From: Ferrovibrio sp036381655
Lineage (GTDB): Bacteria; Pseudomonadota; Alphaproteobacteria; Ferrovibrionales; Ferrovibrionaceae
NCBI RefSeq assembly: GCF_036381655.1
Contig: NZ_DASVCJ010000006.1
Span: 1-64,000, forward strand
Length of the DNA: 64,000 nt
Direction of reading: 5' to 3'
The translations under genes were made by a program, and so were the position numbers. The notes below the pieces were generated by a model, which was not told where the DNA came from, made no database searches, and was given only the letters and a program-made list of their open reading frames with translations. Below, piece by piece: positions 51,126 through 60,498 of this stretch. Within the stretch, counting starts at the first letter, position 1, and every line of letters begins with the position of its first letter.

Positions 51126-52367
51126 TCAAAAAACCGTCCCGTCGCTGATCACCCTGATCGGCGGGCTGCCATCCGGCCGCTTTTCCCGCGCGATCTTGCG
51201 GCCGGCAGCCCAGGTGCCGCCTTCCAGGATGCGGGCGAGCGGCAGCTCGGCCCGGCTCTTGCCCAGACGTTCGCGCACCGGGTCGGCGATGCGGTCGAGC
51301 AAGGCCAGCGTCAGGGCACGCCACTCAACCACCGCTTCGTCCTCGACGGGCAGCGCATATTTCGCCAGCGCCTCATGCCGCAGGGACAGCACGCCGGTAT
51401 CCAGGAACAGCCCGCCGTTGCGGTATTCCGGCAGGCCGGTGAGGTCGTCGAGGCCGGTGACGGAGATGCCGGCCTCCTCGAAAATCTCGACCAGAGAATA
51501 GGTCAGCCACTGCGAGAGCTTATGGAACGGCACCAGGCCGCTGGTCAGGTCGCCGCTGACGATGGCGCGGTGCCGCCAGACATCGCCGAGATTGGCGCCG
51601 TCGATCGTCATCCGCGAGGGCCAGATCGGCGCCAGCCCTTCCAGAATGGCAGCGAGAATGGCGCGCGCCGGCAGTTTTCCATCGACGGCGGATGCCTTCA
51701 GATAGTCGTAGAGGCCGCCGATGCGGCGCTCCTCGCCGAACAGGTCGGGGCGCGCCTTCAACGCCGCGCCCAGATTGCGCATCAGCGCCGCCCGCCCTTC
51801 CACGCCGACCAACGGATTCCCGCTGCCGACCTGGAACGCCTTTTCGATGGCGTTCGGCGGCAGCGGCAGCAGCCCCGCCGCATCGGCCCGCAGCGACCGG
51901 TCCTTGTCGCCGGAGAACAGCCCGGCCCGGAAGGCATGCAGGCTCGCCACCGCCAGGCCTTCGGAGCGGGCAAGCCTCTGGCCGGTTGCAGCTTCCTCAT
52001 ATCGCCAATCCGGGCCGGCGCCGGCATCGAGCAGCACGCTGGTGACGCATAGATCGAAGCGGATGCGCGCGACCTCGTCCTTGTCCCGGCCCCGCAACTC
52101 GCTCGCCAAGCGGCCCCAGCGGTCGACGCCGCCGGCCGCGAAATGCCGCCAGCGGGCGTGATAGGGAATTTCCAGGGTCGGATAATTCTCGCGGATAACG
52201 GCCGCCACATAATCCGCGGCAGCCGGCAGGGCTTTGAAATGCACATGGAAATTGGGCAAGGCATCGCGCTCGCCCAAGGCCAGTAGCTCATGACAGCGCA
52301 AACGGATCGCTTCCGGCGTGCGCAGCCAGGCAACAGCCTGCGCCGGATCCTGCAAATCACCCACCAA
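51126..52367 (-). CDS. DUF1688 / URC4-like protein of uracil catabolism
   Basis: A 413-residue protein matching the DUF1688 (Urg3/URC4) family: the start LQDPAQAVAWLRTPEAIRLRC, HARWRHFAAGGVDRW, the middle SGDLTSGLVPFHKLSQWLTYSLVEIFEEAG and GLPEYRNGGLFLDTGVL. URC4 is essential for the second uracil degradation pathway known from the yeast Lachancea; its reaction is not settled. The start is TTG at 52367 with an AGGAG site five bases before; GTG at 52364 is alternative. It lies two bases after the URC1-like gene. Confidence 0.85.
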   Translation of the reverse strand: MVGDLQDPAQAVAWLRTPEAIRLRCHELLALGERDALPNFHVHFKALPAAADYVAAVIRENYPTLEIPYHARWRHFAAGGVDRWGRLASELRGRDKDEVARIRFDLCVTSVLLDAGAGPDWRYEEAATGQRLARSEGLAVASLHAFRAGLFSGDKDRSLRADAAGLLPLPPNAIEKAFQVGSGNPLVGVEGRAALMRNLGAALKARPDLFGEERRIGGLYDYLKASAVDGKLPARAILAAILEGLAPIWPSRMTIDGANLGDVWRHRAIVSGDLTSGLVPFHKLSQWLTYSLVEIFEEAGISVTGLDDLTGLPEYRNGGLFLDTGVLSLRHEALAKYALPVEDEAVVEWRALTLALLDRIADPVRERLGKSRAELPLARILEGGTWAAGRKIAREKRPDGSPPIRVISDGTVF

Positions 52368-52369
52368 TC

Positions 52370-53656
52370 CTACTCCTCGAGCTTCCGGCCCTTCGCCCGC
52401 TTCAACTCGTCGCTATCCGGTACCTTGTCGGTGAAATAGCCGGCCGCCTTCTTGGCATCCATCTCCACCTTCGCGTCGGCCGGAATCAGTTCATCCGGGA
52501 TCGGCACGCGCTCGACCACCTCGATGCCGCTATCGACGATCGGTTGATACTTCATGTTGCTCATCGAAACCAGACGGTCGATGCGGCTGATGCCGAGCCA
52601 GTGCAGCACATCCGGCATGAGTTCCTGAAAGCGCATATCCTGCACGCCGGCGACGCATTCCGTGCGCTGGAAATAGGCCTCGGCCCGGTCGCCGCCCTCC
52701 TGGCGCTTGCGCGCATTGTAGACGAGGAACTTGGTCACCTCGCCCAAAGCGCGGCCTTCCTTGCGGTTGTAGACGATGACGCCGACGCCGCCCTGCTGCG
52801 CCGTCTCGATGCAGACCTCGATGCCATGCGCGAGATACGGCCGGCAGGTGCAGATGTCCGAACCGAACACATCCGAGCCGTTGCATTCGTCATGCACCCG
52901 GCAGGCGATCCTGGTCTCCGTCTTGCCCAGCTTGGCCGGGTCGCCGAACAGGTAGACCGTCATGCCGCCGATCGGAGGCAGGAAGACCTTGAGGTCCGGA
53001 CGGGTCACCAGTTCGGGGAACATGCCGCCGGTCTGCTCGAACAAGCCGCGGCGCAGCTCGGTCTCGCTGATCTTGAAACGCTTGGCGATGCTCGGCAGCC
53101 ACCAGACCGGCTCGACCGCCATCTTGGTGACCTTCACGTCGCCGTTCGCCGCCAGGATATTGCCGTCCGGCTTCAGGCGGCCGGCCTGTATCGCCTGCTG
53201 CAGTTCCGGCATGTTGATATGCGCCTTGGTGACCGCGATGGTCGGGCGGATATCCCAGCCGGCGGCGATTTGCTGGGCAAAGACCTCGCTGGTCATGTGG
53301 CCCCAGGGATCGAGCGAGACGATCTTCTCCGGATCGGCCCATTGCGGGAAGGGGCCGATCGGCTCGGCCGGGGTGGTGTTCGTCAGGTCCGGACGATGGT
53401 CGGCGTTGAGCTGGCCGGCCGCCACCGCCAGCGCGCGATACAGCGAATAGGCGCCGGAATGCGTGCCGATGGCATTTTTGCCGCCCGGATTCTTCAGCGT
53501 GGCGACGATCGGGCCGCGCTGGATCGGATCGGCGGCCCCCCACTCGATCGGCAGCGGCCTGGCGCTTTCCGCCTTGCTGGGATGCGAGGTCAGAACGATC
53601 GGTTTCGGAGCCGGCTTCTTCTGATTCGGAATATTCGGGATGTCGGTCGTTGTCAT
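52370..53656 (-). CDS. URC1-like protein (GTP cyclohydrolase II-related, uracil catabolism)
   Basis: A 428-residue protein. The C-terminal half is GTP cyclohydrolase II-like: ACRVHDECNGSDVFGSDICTC with three zinc-type cysteines, and the GVGVIVYNRKEGRALG region. The N-terminal 200 residues (VLTSHPSKAESARPLPIEWG and GGKNAIGTHSGAYS) have no RibA counterpart and match the URC1 layout. URC1 is thought to open the uracil ring of a ribosylated substrate. Its ATG overlaps the carboxyltransferase stop (ATGA), so the two should be translationally coupled. Confidence 0.85.
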   Translation of the reverse strand: MTTTDIPNIPNQKKPAPKPIVLTSHPSKAESARPLPIEWGAADPIQRGPIVATLKNPGGKNAIGTHSGAYSLYRALAVAAGQLNADHRPDLTNTTPAEPIGPFPQWADPEKIVSLDPWGHMTSEVFAQQIAAGWDIRPTIAVTKAHINMPELQQAIQAGRLKPDGNILAANGDVKVTKMAVEPVWWLPSIAKRFKISETELRRGLFEQTGGMFPELVTRPDLKVFLPPIGGMTVYLFGDPAKLGKTETRIACRVHDECNGSDVFGSDICTCRPYLAHGIEVCIETAQQGGVGVIVYNRKEGRALGEVTKFLVYNARKRQEGGDRAEAYFQRTECVAGVQDMRFQELMPDVLHWLGISRIDRLVSMSNMKYQPIVDSGIEVVERVPIPDELIPADAKVEMDAKKAAGYFTDKVPDSDELKRAKGRKLEE

Positions 53657-55206
53657 GGTCTATACCCGAAGGTTGAGGGGCCCGGCTGGCGCAAGGGCGC
53701 CGCCAGATTGGCAAACTCACACAGCAATGGCCGCGTATCGCGCGGATCGATGATCTCTTCCACCAGGAAGGCTTCCGCCGTGCGGAACGGCGAACGCACC
53801 TTGTTCAGCCGGTCCTCGATCTGCTTGAGCAGCGCCGCGGGATCGGCGGACTTCTCCAGCTCGGCGCGATAGGCCGCCTCGATACCGCCTTCCAGCGGCA
53901 GGCTGCCCCAATCGCCGGACGGCCAGGCGTAGCGGTATTGCAGCCGGCTGTGATTAGAATGGGCTGCCCCGGCGACGCCGAAGGACTTGCGCACCAAGAT
54001 CGAGCACCAGGGCACGCTCGCCTGATACACCGCCGCCATCGCCCTCGCCCCGTGGCGGATGGTTCCGGCCTGCTCGGCCTCGGGCCCGATCAGGAAGCCG
54101 GGGATGTCGACGAAATGCACCACCGGCAGATGGAAAGTCTGCGCCAGATCGACGAAGCGGGTGATCTTATGCGCCGCATCGGCGGTCCAGCCGCCACCGT
54201 AATGATACGGATCGCTGGCCAGGATCGCGACCGGCCAGCCATCCAGGCGGGCCAGGCCGGTGATCGACGAACGGCCGTACATGCGGCCCATCTCGAAGAA
54301 GCTGCCCTGATCCACCGTCATGTCGATGATCTCGCGCATCTTGTAGACGCGGCGGCGGTCGCGCGGCACGATCGACAGCAGACGTTCATCGCGGCGGTTC
54401 GGATCGTCGCTCGGCGCGATGCGGGCGGGCAGCTCGTAAATCGATTGCGGCAGGTAGGACAGGAAGCGCCGCGCCGCCGCGAAGGCCTCCTCCTCGCTGG
54501 CGACCGCCAGGTCCGCCGCCCCGGCGCGCGTATGGATCTCGCTGCCGCCGAGTTCTTCCTTGGTCATCTCGACCCCGGTGCGGGCGACGACCGGCGGCCC
54601 CGCGATGAACATCTGCGAGATATTCTCGACCATGACGCAGAAATGGCTGCTGACCGCGCGCGCCGCGCCCAGGCCGGCCACCGAGCCCAGCGCCAAAGCC
54701 ACCACCGGCACGGTGTTCAGGTTCGCGACCACATGCTGCCAGCCCGGCATGCGCGGCACATAGGTGCGGCCATCCATCTCGAGCGACTTGACCGAGCCGC
54801 CGCCGCCGGTGCCGTCGACGAGGCGCACCATCGGCAGGCGCAGTTCATGCGACATCTGCTCGGCCATGACCTGCTTCTCCCAGATCGAGGCATCGGCAGC
54901 GCCGCCGCGCACGGTGAAATCATCGCCGCCGACCACTACCGGCCGGCCTTCTATGCGGCCCCGGCCGAACACGAAGTTGGTCGGACTGAAATCGATCAGG
55001 TTGCCATCGTCGTCGTATTGCCCGCGGCCGGCGATGGCGCCGATTTCATGGAAAGAGCCGGGATCGAGCAGCCGCTCGATGCGTTCGCGGACCGTCAGCT
55101 TGCCGCCATCATGCTGGCGCTTGACCTTCTCCGGCCCGCCCATACGGCGAGCCAGTTCCTCACGGCGGCGCAGTTCGGTGATTTCAGCTTCCCAGCTCAT
55201 TTTCAT
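53653..55206 (-). CDS. Acyl-CoA carboxylase carboxyltransferase subunit coupled to the URC operon
   Basis: A 517-residue carboxyltransferase: RERIERLLDPGSFHEIGAIAG, VVVGGDDFTVRGGAADASIWE, RLVDGTGGGGSVKSLEMDG and VHFVDIPGFLIGPEAEQAGTIRHG. It is full length, but no biotin carboxylase or carrier gene is next to it; the solo biotinyl gene at 40578 might supply one part. It is the first gene of the leftward URC set and overlaps URC1 by four bases. A link with malonyl- or propionyl-CoA-like products of uracil degradation is plausible but unproven. Start at the first ATG (55206); 55200 also possible. Confidence 0.82.
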   Translation of the reverse strand: MKMSWEAEITELRRREELARRMGGPEKVKRQHDGGKLTVRERIERLLDPGSFHEIGAIAGRGQYDDDGNLIDFSPTNFVFGRGRIEGRPVVVGGDDFTVRGGAADASIWEKQVMAEQMSHELRLPMVRLVDGTGGGGSVKSLEMDGRTYVPRMPGWQHVVANLNTVPVVALALGSVAGLGAARAVSSHFCVMVENISQMFIAGPPVVARTGVEMTKEELGGSEIHTRAGAADLAVASEEEAFAAARRFLSYLPQSIYELPARIAPSDDPNRRDERLLSIVPRDRRRVYKMREIIDMTVDQGSFFEMGRMYGRSSITGLARLDGWPVAILASDPYHYGGGWTADAAHKITRFVDLAQTFHLPVVHFVDIPGFLIGPEAEQAGTIRHGARAMAAVYQASVPWCSILVRKSFGVAGAAHSNHSRLQYRYAWPSGDWGSLPLEGGIEAAYRAELEKSADPAALLKQIEDRLNKVRSPFRTAEAFLVEEIIDPRDTRPLLCEFANLAAPLRQPGPSTFGYRP

Positions 55207-55399
55207 GGCCCTGTGGCACTGGAAAGCAATGGAGTGTAACGCCCGCCTCGGGGGCGCACAATGGGTTGGACAGGCTGTCGCGGGAGCTTAACCCCAGGGA
55301 AAGCCAGGGTTTCAGGAAAGCCCCCCCCGCGGCCTGTCACAAAATCGGGGCTGGGGCGTCTTTAAGACTGAACACGCATGGTGCGTGATGGAGAAAGCG

Positions 55400-55867
55400 A
55401 TGTCCCCCCGAGTGAAAGACCATATCAAGCTGGCTCCCGAGCAGGTCAAGGCGATGCTGGCCCTGGAAGCCAGTTTCGAGAAAAGCAGCCTGGAACCTGG
55501 CCTGCGTGATCTGGTGAAGCTGCGCGCCTCCCAGATCAATGGCTGCGCCTTTTGCATTCACATGCATACATCCGACGCCCGCAAGCAGGGCGAAAGCGAG
55601 ATGCGGCTGTACATGCTGAATGCCTGGCGGGAATCGCCGCTCTACAGCAAGCGGGAACGGGCGGCCCTGGCCTGGACGGAGGCCCTGACCCGGCTGGCCG
55701 AAACGGGCGCGCCGGATGCCGATTACGATCTGGTGAAAGCCGAATTCAGCGAGGCCGAGCAGGTACAGCTGACGATGCTGATCGGCGCGATCAACGTGTG
55801 GAACCGGCTGCAAGTCGGGTTCCGCGCCCAGCATCCGGTGGATGCCAAGGACAAGCCGGCAGCGTAA
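55400..55867 (+). CDS. AhpD-family (carboxymuconolactone decarboxylase) protein
   Basis: A 155-residue helical protein with the AhpD motif CAFCIHMH (C49, C52, H56 in CxxCxxxH). AhpD relatives reduce peroxides or act as reductases in alkylhydroperoxide systems. An ATG at 55400 has GGAG six bases upstream; the frame stays open to a GTG at 55385. Stand-alone, convergent with the SDR. Confidence 0.8.
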   Translation: MSPRVKDHIKLAPEQVKAMLALEASFEKSSLEPGLRDLVKLRASQINGCAFCIHMHTSDARKQGESEMRLYMLNAWRESPLYSKRERAALAWTEALTRLAETGAPDADYDLVKAEFSEAEQVQLTMLIGAINVWNRLQVGFRAQHPVDAKDKPAA

Positions 55868-55918
55868 CGCCGATGGCGACCCTCGGGCGGAGGGGGCTTA
55901 CGCCCCCTCGCGCCGCTG

Positions 55919-56701
55919 TTAGAACGTGCCCGGATAATTGCCGCCATCGAGCAGAATGTTCTGCGCGGTCAGATAGCCGGCCGGAACGGAGCACATGAAG
56001 GCGCAGACCTGTCCGAATTCTTCCGCCGTGCCGAAACGGCCGGCGGGAATGGTGGCAGCCTGCTTCTGGAATTCCGCTTCGAGCTCTGCTCCGCTCTTTT
56101 TGCTCTGGGCGCCGATCGTGCCCTTCAGCCGGTCGGTGAGAAAACGTCCCGGCAGCAGGTTGTTGATGGTGACCCCGTGCTTGGCGACCTGACGGGCGAC
56201 GCCGCCGATGAAGCCGGTCAAACCGGCGCGGGCGCCGTTCGACAGGCCCAGGATCGGGATCGGCGCCTTCACCGAACTGGAGGTGATGTTGACGATGCGG
56301 CCGAATTTGCGCTCGGCCATGCCGTCGACCACCGCCTTGGTCAGCAGGATCGGCGTGATCATGTTCGCATCCAGCGCCTTGATCCAGACATCGCGATCCC
56401 AGTCGCGGAAATCGCCCGGCGGCGGTCCGCCGGCATTGTTGACGAGGATGTCGATCTGTCCGGCCGCTGCCAGGGCCTGCTCGCGTCCGTCCGCGGTGGT
56501 GATGTCGCCGGCGACGGTTTTCACGGTGACGCCCGGCGCGGCCTCCCGGATGGCCTTGGCCGCTGCCTCCAGCGCTTCCGCGCCGCGGGCAGTGATGGTG
56601 ACGTTGACGCCTTCCTTGGCCAAGGCCATCGCGCAACCGAAGCCGAGCCCCTTGCTGGCCGCGCAAACCAGAGCGTTACGTCCTTTGATGCCAAAATCCA
56701 T
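55919..56701 (-). CDS. SDR-family oxidoreductase without the YxxxK tyrosine
   Basis: A 260-residue SDR: AASKGLGFGCAMALAKEG (cofactor loop), NNAGGPPPGDF, ITSSSVKAPIPILGLSNGARAG. The tyrosine position in the active site is not kept (LSNGAR), as in a widespread group annotated as 3-oxoacyl-ACP reductase-like. Substrate unknown. It lies 81 bp after the CaiB/racemase gene on the same strand and has GAAGGAGAG upstream. Confidence 0.75.
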   Translation of the reverse strand: MDFGIKGRNALVCAASKGLGFGCAMALAKEGVNVTITARGAEALEAAAKAIREAAPGVTVKTVAGDITTADGREQALAAAGQIDILVNNAGGPPPGDFRDWDRDVWIKALDANMITPILLTKAVVDGMAERKFGRIVNITSSSVKAPIPILGLSNGARAGLTGFIGGVARQVAKHGVTINNLLPGRFLTDRLKGTIGAQSKKSGAELEAEFQKQAATIPAGRFGTAEEFGQVCAFMCSVPAGYLTAQNILLDGGNYPGTF

Positions 56702-56782
56702 GATGACTCTCCTTCGTCTTTTTCGTCTTTTCCGGCTTGTCTTTTCCGGGGGGATTTTGATGTCGTTTGCCTGAAGCCGCCG

Positions 56783-57916
56783 TCATTCGGCGGATGCGGC
56801 ATACTCCGTTTCCGAAGCCACGCCCCAGTCGCGCAGCGCCTCGGCGCCACCCTGGTCGCGCTCGACCGGGGCGGAGCGAATGGCTCCGGGGGTGCGGGAG
56901 AAGCGCGGCGCCGGGCTTGGCTGAACCACGCCGCCGATTTCGGCGAAGGTCTTCCGCGCCGCCATGTGCTTATGCTTCGGCGCCTCCTCGAGCGACAGGA
57001 CGGGCGCAAAGCAGATATCGGTGCCTTCCATCAGCGCGCACCATTCATCGCGCGATTTCGTCCTGAAGCTGGCGGCGAAAGCGGAGCGTAAAATCTCCCA
57101 GTTCCGGCGATCATACTGCTTCGGCAGAGTCGCCGGATCGAGCCCGAGCACCTTGATCAGTTCGGCGTAGAACTTGCCTTCGATCGAACCGATCGAAATG
57201 AAGAGGCCGTCCTTGCATTCATAGGTGTCGTACCAGGGCGCGCCCGTATCGAGGATGTTGCTGCCGCGCCGATCCGACCAGATTCCGGCTCCCATCATGC
57301 CGTAGAAGCCGGTCATCAAGGAGGCAGCGCCATCCACCATGGCCGCATCGACCACCTGGCCGCGGCCGGATTGCTGCCGCTCATACAGCGCCGCCAGCAC
57401 GCCCATCGCCAGGTAGAGCGAGCCGCCGCCGAAATCGCCGACCAGATTGAGCGGCGGCACCGGCTTGCCGTCCTTGAGGCCGATCGCATGCAGCGCGCCG
57501 GTCAGCGCGATGTAATTGATGTCATGCCCGGCGGCGGAAGCCAGCGGCCCTTCCTGCCCCCAGCCCGTCATGCGCCCGTAGACGAGTTTCGGATTGCGGT
57601 CGAGCGCAACATCCGGCCCAAGACCCAGGCGCTCCATCACGCCAGGGCGGAAGCCTTCGATCAGAACATCGGCTTTCGCGATCAGCTCCAGCATCAGGCG
57701 GATCGCCTTGGCATCCTTCAGATCGAGCGCCAGCGAGCGCTTGCCGCGTCCGTTCAACGCATATTTGGTTTCGACCTTCAGGCCGAGATCGGACTCGCCG
57801 ACGCGATCGATGCGCAGAACGTCAGCCCCGAGATCGGCGAGCAGCATGCCGCAAAACGGCACGGGGCCGATCGCCGGCATCTCGATCACTTTCAATCCGG
57901 TCAGCGGGCCGCTCAT
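56783..57916 (-). CDS. CaiB/BaiF family CoA transferase, alpha-methylacyl-CoA racemase type
   Basis: A 377-residue protein: LKVIEMPAIGPVPFCGMLLADLGADVLRID opening, GHDINYIALTGALHAIG (catalytic His and Asp region) and LVGDFGGGSLYLAMGVL as in alpha-methylacyl-CoA racemases. It interconverts 2R and 2S methylacyl-CoA epimers, needed to degrade methyl-branched acids. Its ATG overlaps the rhodanese gene's stop (ATGA). This suits the branched-acid metabolism suggested by the left half. Confidence 0.82.
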   Translation of the reverse strand: MSGPLTGLKVIEMPAIGPVPFCGMLLADLGADVLRIDRVGESDLGLKVETKYALNGRGKRSLALDLKDAKAIRLMLELIAKADVLIEGFRPGVMERLGLGPDVALDRNPKLVYGRMTGWGQEGPLASAAGHDINYIALTGALHAIGLKDGKPVPPLNLVGDFGGGSLYLAMGVLAALYERQQSGRGQVVDAAMVDGAASLMTGFYGMMGAGIWSDRRGSNILDTGAPWYDTYECKDGLFISIGSIEGKFYAELIKVLGLDPATLPKQYDRRNWEILRSAFAASFRTKSRDEWCALMEGTDICFAPVLSLEEAPKHKHMAARKTFAEIGGVVQPSPAPRFSRTPGAIRSAPVERDQGGAEALRDWGVASETEYAASAE

Positions 57917-58344
57917 TGCTTTTCACCTACCGGTTTGGCGGTCTTCGGCTTCCACTCCACCGTCGGCAGGTTGGCCTTCTTCCACTCGCCGAGGCCGCCA
58001 TGGATATGGGCCACGTTCACCAGACCCATCTCCTTTGCAGTCTTGCCGGCGAGCGCCGAGCGCCAGCCACCGGTGCAGTAAAAGATGTATTGCGTCTTGG
58101 CCTGCGCCTCGGGAGCGAAAACCGGTTTGTGATACGGGCTTTCGGGATCGATCCAGAATTCCAGCATGCCGCGCGTGGCATGAAAGGCATTCGGGATCAT
58201 GCCTTCGCGTTCAAGCTCGCGCGGATCCCGCAGATCCACAAAAACCACGTCCGGTTTGCCAAGCTGTTCGGCGGCTTCCTGCGGCGTCAGCGTGACGATC
58301 TGCGCCAGCGCCTCTTCCAGCATGGCCTTGTAGCCTTTGGGCAT
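57913..58344 (-). CDS. Rhodanese-like sulfurtransferase
   Basis: A 143-residue single rhodanese domain: VFVDLRDPRELEREGMIPNAFH and the active-site loop FYCTGGWRSALAG with the catalytic cysteine. It moves sulfane sulfur. The ATG at 58344 has GGGAGGA nine bases upstream; the open frame reaches 58407. Translationally coupled to the racemase gene. Confidence 0.82.
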   Translation of the reverse strand: MPKGYKAMLEEALAQIVTLTPQEAAEQLGKPDVVFVDLRDPRELEREGMIPNAFHATRGMLEFWIDPESPYHKPVFAPEAQAKTQYIFYCTGGWRSALAGKTAKEMGLVNVAHIHGGLGEWKKANLPTVEWKPKTAKPVGEKQ

Positions 58345-58385
58345 GGTGGCGTCCTCCCGTATTGCCTGGGGAGGCTGACTATAAG

Positions 58386-59525
58386 TCACCAATGCAGGCG
58401 AGACCATGCCCCGCGCCAGTCAATGCTGCAATCGGGCCAGAGCCGGGGCCGCCATGTCCATCCCGCGGATTGTATTGCATCCCGAACCGACATCATCAGG
58501 GGATCGTCCGGGTCGAACAGCAGGGCGTTGTTGTGCCAGGTATCGGGCAGCGCCGCAGCCATGCCATCCTGCCCCGGAGCGGACCGCCCGACCAGCAGCA
58601 GCGCACTGACGCTGTTATGGCCGGGATCAAATCGCAGGCGCAGGCCGCTGAGCCAGTTGCGGCCGGCCAGGATGTCAAAATCCTTGCTGCGCAGATCGTC
58701 GGGCCGCTCGGCGATCATCAGGGCATCGCCTTCGCTCCAGGTGACGACGGGAATGCCGCGCTCGGCGAGCGCGGCGAGACGCTGGCGCAGCACGACCTCC
58801 GGGACCGGCCCGCCCTCCCCGCGACGCTGCGCGGCGGTTTCCAGCATCTGCCCCGCGCCGATGATCGCGGCTCCCATCCAGGCGGAGATCAGCAACCCAT
58901 GTCCCCAACGGCTGTGCAGCAACCGCAAGGGACCGGGAAAGCGGCGGGCCCGCAACGCCGGCGTCGCCTGCCGGCGCCGCTTGAGCGCAGCCGAGTCCGG
59001 TCCGTAAAAGGCGAACAGCATGGCCCCGATCACCAGCCACTGGCCGCAGGCATAGCTGCCGGGTTTCTCGCCGCTTAGCTGAAACGACAGGCCTGCCTCG
59101 GCGTATTCCACGCCCTGCGCGGCAAAGCTGGCGAAACGTTGCGCCGCCGCAGTATCGGCATCCGCCGCATTGCGGAAGCGGGCGGCCATGACCGCGGTGC
59201 CGTCGCCGAACCGCGCCAGTTCCGCCGCCAAAGCCCCGGGAAACAGCGGCCTCACGTCCCGGTATTCGCTCGCATGGCGGCCGAATACCGCCCAGGAATT
59301 CATGAAGCCGCCATAGCGGGTCGCCAGGGCCACCGTGTCGACGCGCAGCCGACGGGCCGCCCAGCGGTCGAATATCTCGTAGACGCCAACCGGCACGCCA
59401 ACGCCGCCCACGAGAAGCAACAGCATGGCAAGCCACGGACCCTCGCCCGTCCAGTCGAATATCGTCCAATAGGCCGCCAGACGGCCGGCTATCGCGGAGA
59501 CGAAACCCTCCACCGCATCCCCCAA
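58386..59525 (-). CDS. Hypothetical membrane protein
   Basis: A 379-residue protein with a hydrophobic segment near residues 30-50 (PWLAMLLLLVGGVGVPVGVYE), a second around 170 (WLVIGAMLFAFYG) and a third around 215 (GLLISAWMGAAIIGAGQML), and a large soluble C-terminal part with DALMIAERPDDLRS and GHNSVSALLLVGRSAPG. No known family was recognised. It has no clear operon partner; the next gene on the left is rhodanese and to the right lies the transglycosylase on the opposite strand. Confidence 0.55.
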   Translation of the reverse strand: MGDAVEGFVSAIAGRLAAYWTIFDWTGEGPWLAMLLLLVGGVGVPVGVYEIFDRWAARRLRVDTVALATRYGGFMNSWAVFGRHASEYRDVRPLFPGALAAELARFGDGTAVMAARFRNAADADTAAAQRFASFAAQGVEYAEAGLSFQLSGEKPGSYACGQWLVIGAMLFAFYGPDSAALKRRRQATPALRARRFPGPLRLLHSRWGHGLLISAWMGAAIIGAGQMLETAAQRRGEGGPVPEVVLRQRLAALAERGIPVVTWSEGDALMIAERPDDLRSKDFDILAGRNWLSGLRLRFDPGHNSVSALLLVGRSAPGQDGMAAALPDTWHNNALLFDPDDPLMMSVRDAIQSAGWTWRPRLWPDCSIDWRGAWSRLHW

Positions 59526-59657
59526 TCAACCCCGCTATCTGTTTGCTCTAAAAATCCCGCAACTACAATGGCTTGTTGCAATCCGGAAGATATTAACGGA
59601 ATCTTTGCGCCCAGGCGGTTAAGGACGGGACAGTTCAGACGAGGCAATCACGAGTCC

Positions 59658-60497
59658 ATGGCCCCGATTTCCGCGCCTTCCGCCGCCCTACGCCCGGACA
59701 CCTACCGCATCGGCGGTCATCAGGTGAGCTATGAACTGCTGTCGACCTTGCGGCAGGCCAGCCACCGCACCGGCGTCGATTTCGCCTATCTGGTCGCCCA
59801 GGCCGGCCAGGAAAGCGGTTTCCAGCCGAATGCCCAGGCCAGGACCAGTTCGGCCCGCGGGCTGTTCCAGTTCGTCGAGAGCACCTGGCTCGAATTGGTC
59901 CGCGATCACGGCAGCAAATACGGCCTGGCCGCGCAGGCCCAGCAGATTTCGACCGGCAGCGATGGCCGGCCACGGGTCGGGGATGCCGAGGCGCGCCGCG
60001 AAATCCTGGCGCTGCGTGACGATCCGCGCATCGCTTCCGTCATGGCCGCCGAATATGCCCGCAGCAACGAGCAGGCCCTGTCCCGCGAACTTGGCGTCGA
60101 TCTGAACAGCGTCGATCTCTATCTGGGGCACTTCCTCGGCGCCGCCGGCGCCGGGAAATTCCTGGCCGCCAGGCTGGACGATCCCTCGCAAAGCGCCGCC
60201 GCCCTGCTCCCCGAGGCGGCCGCGGCAAACCGCAGCGTGTTCTATACGGCCGATGGCCAGCCGCGCAGCGTCGGCGATATCTACGCCGACTTCCAGCGCA
60301 AGCTCGCCAACAACATCCAGGGTCTTGATCTGCCCCCCACCACCGGCAGGCCCCGGATATCTGCCGTGGCCAACCATCTGGCCGAACAGCGCCGCATCAC
60401 CGATCAAGCCGTCAAGATCATGGCTTTCGAGGCCTTGCGCGACATGATGCTACGCGACCGGAAAAAGCCCGGCAGCGACATCGACAGCTCCTGGTAA
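59658..60497 (+). CDS. Lytic transglycosylase-domain protein
   Basis: A 279-residue protein whose N-terminal part matches the SLT/lysozyme-like fold: YLVAQAGQESGFQPNAQART with catalytic glutamate in QESGF and SSARGLFQFVESTWLELVRD. It would cut peptidoglycan. No signal peptide is obvious at the chosen ATG (59658), which is unusual; flagellar-linked rod-type transglycosylases of alphaproteobacteria resemble this. It converges on the dehydrogenase gene with two bases between stops. Confidence 0.75.
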   Translation: MAPISAPSAALRPDTYRIGGHQVSYELLSTLRQASHRTGVDFAYLVAQAGQESGFQPNAQARTSSARGLFQFVESTWLELVRDHGSKYGLAAQAQQISTGSDGRPRVGDAEARREILALRDDPRIASVMAAEYARSNEQALSRELGVDLNSVDLYLGHFLGAAGAGKFLAARLDDPSQSAAALLPEAAAANRSVFYTADGQPRSVGDIYADFQRKLANNIQGLDLPPTTGRPRISAVANHLAEQRRITDQAVKIMAFEALRDMMLRDRKKPGSDIDSSW

Positions 60498-60498
60498 T

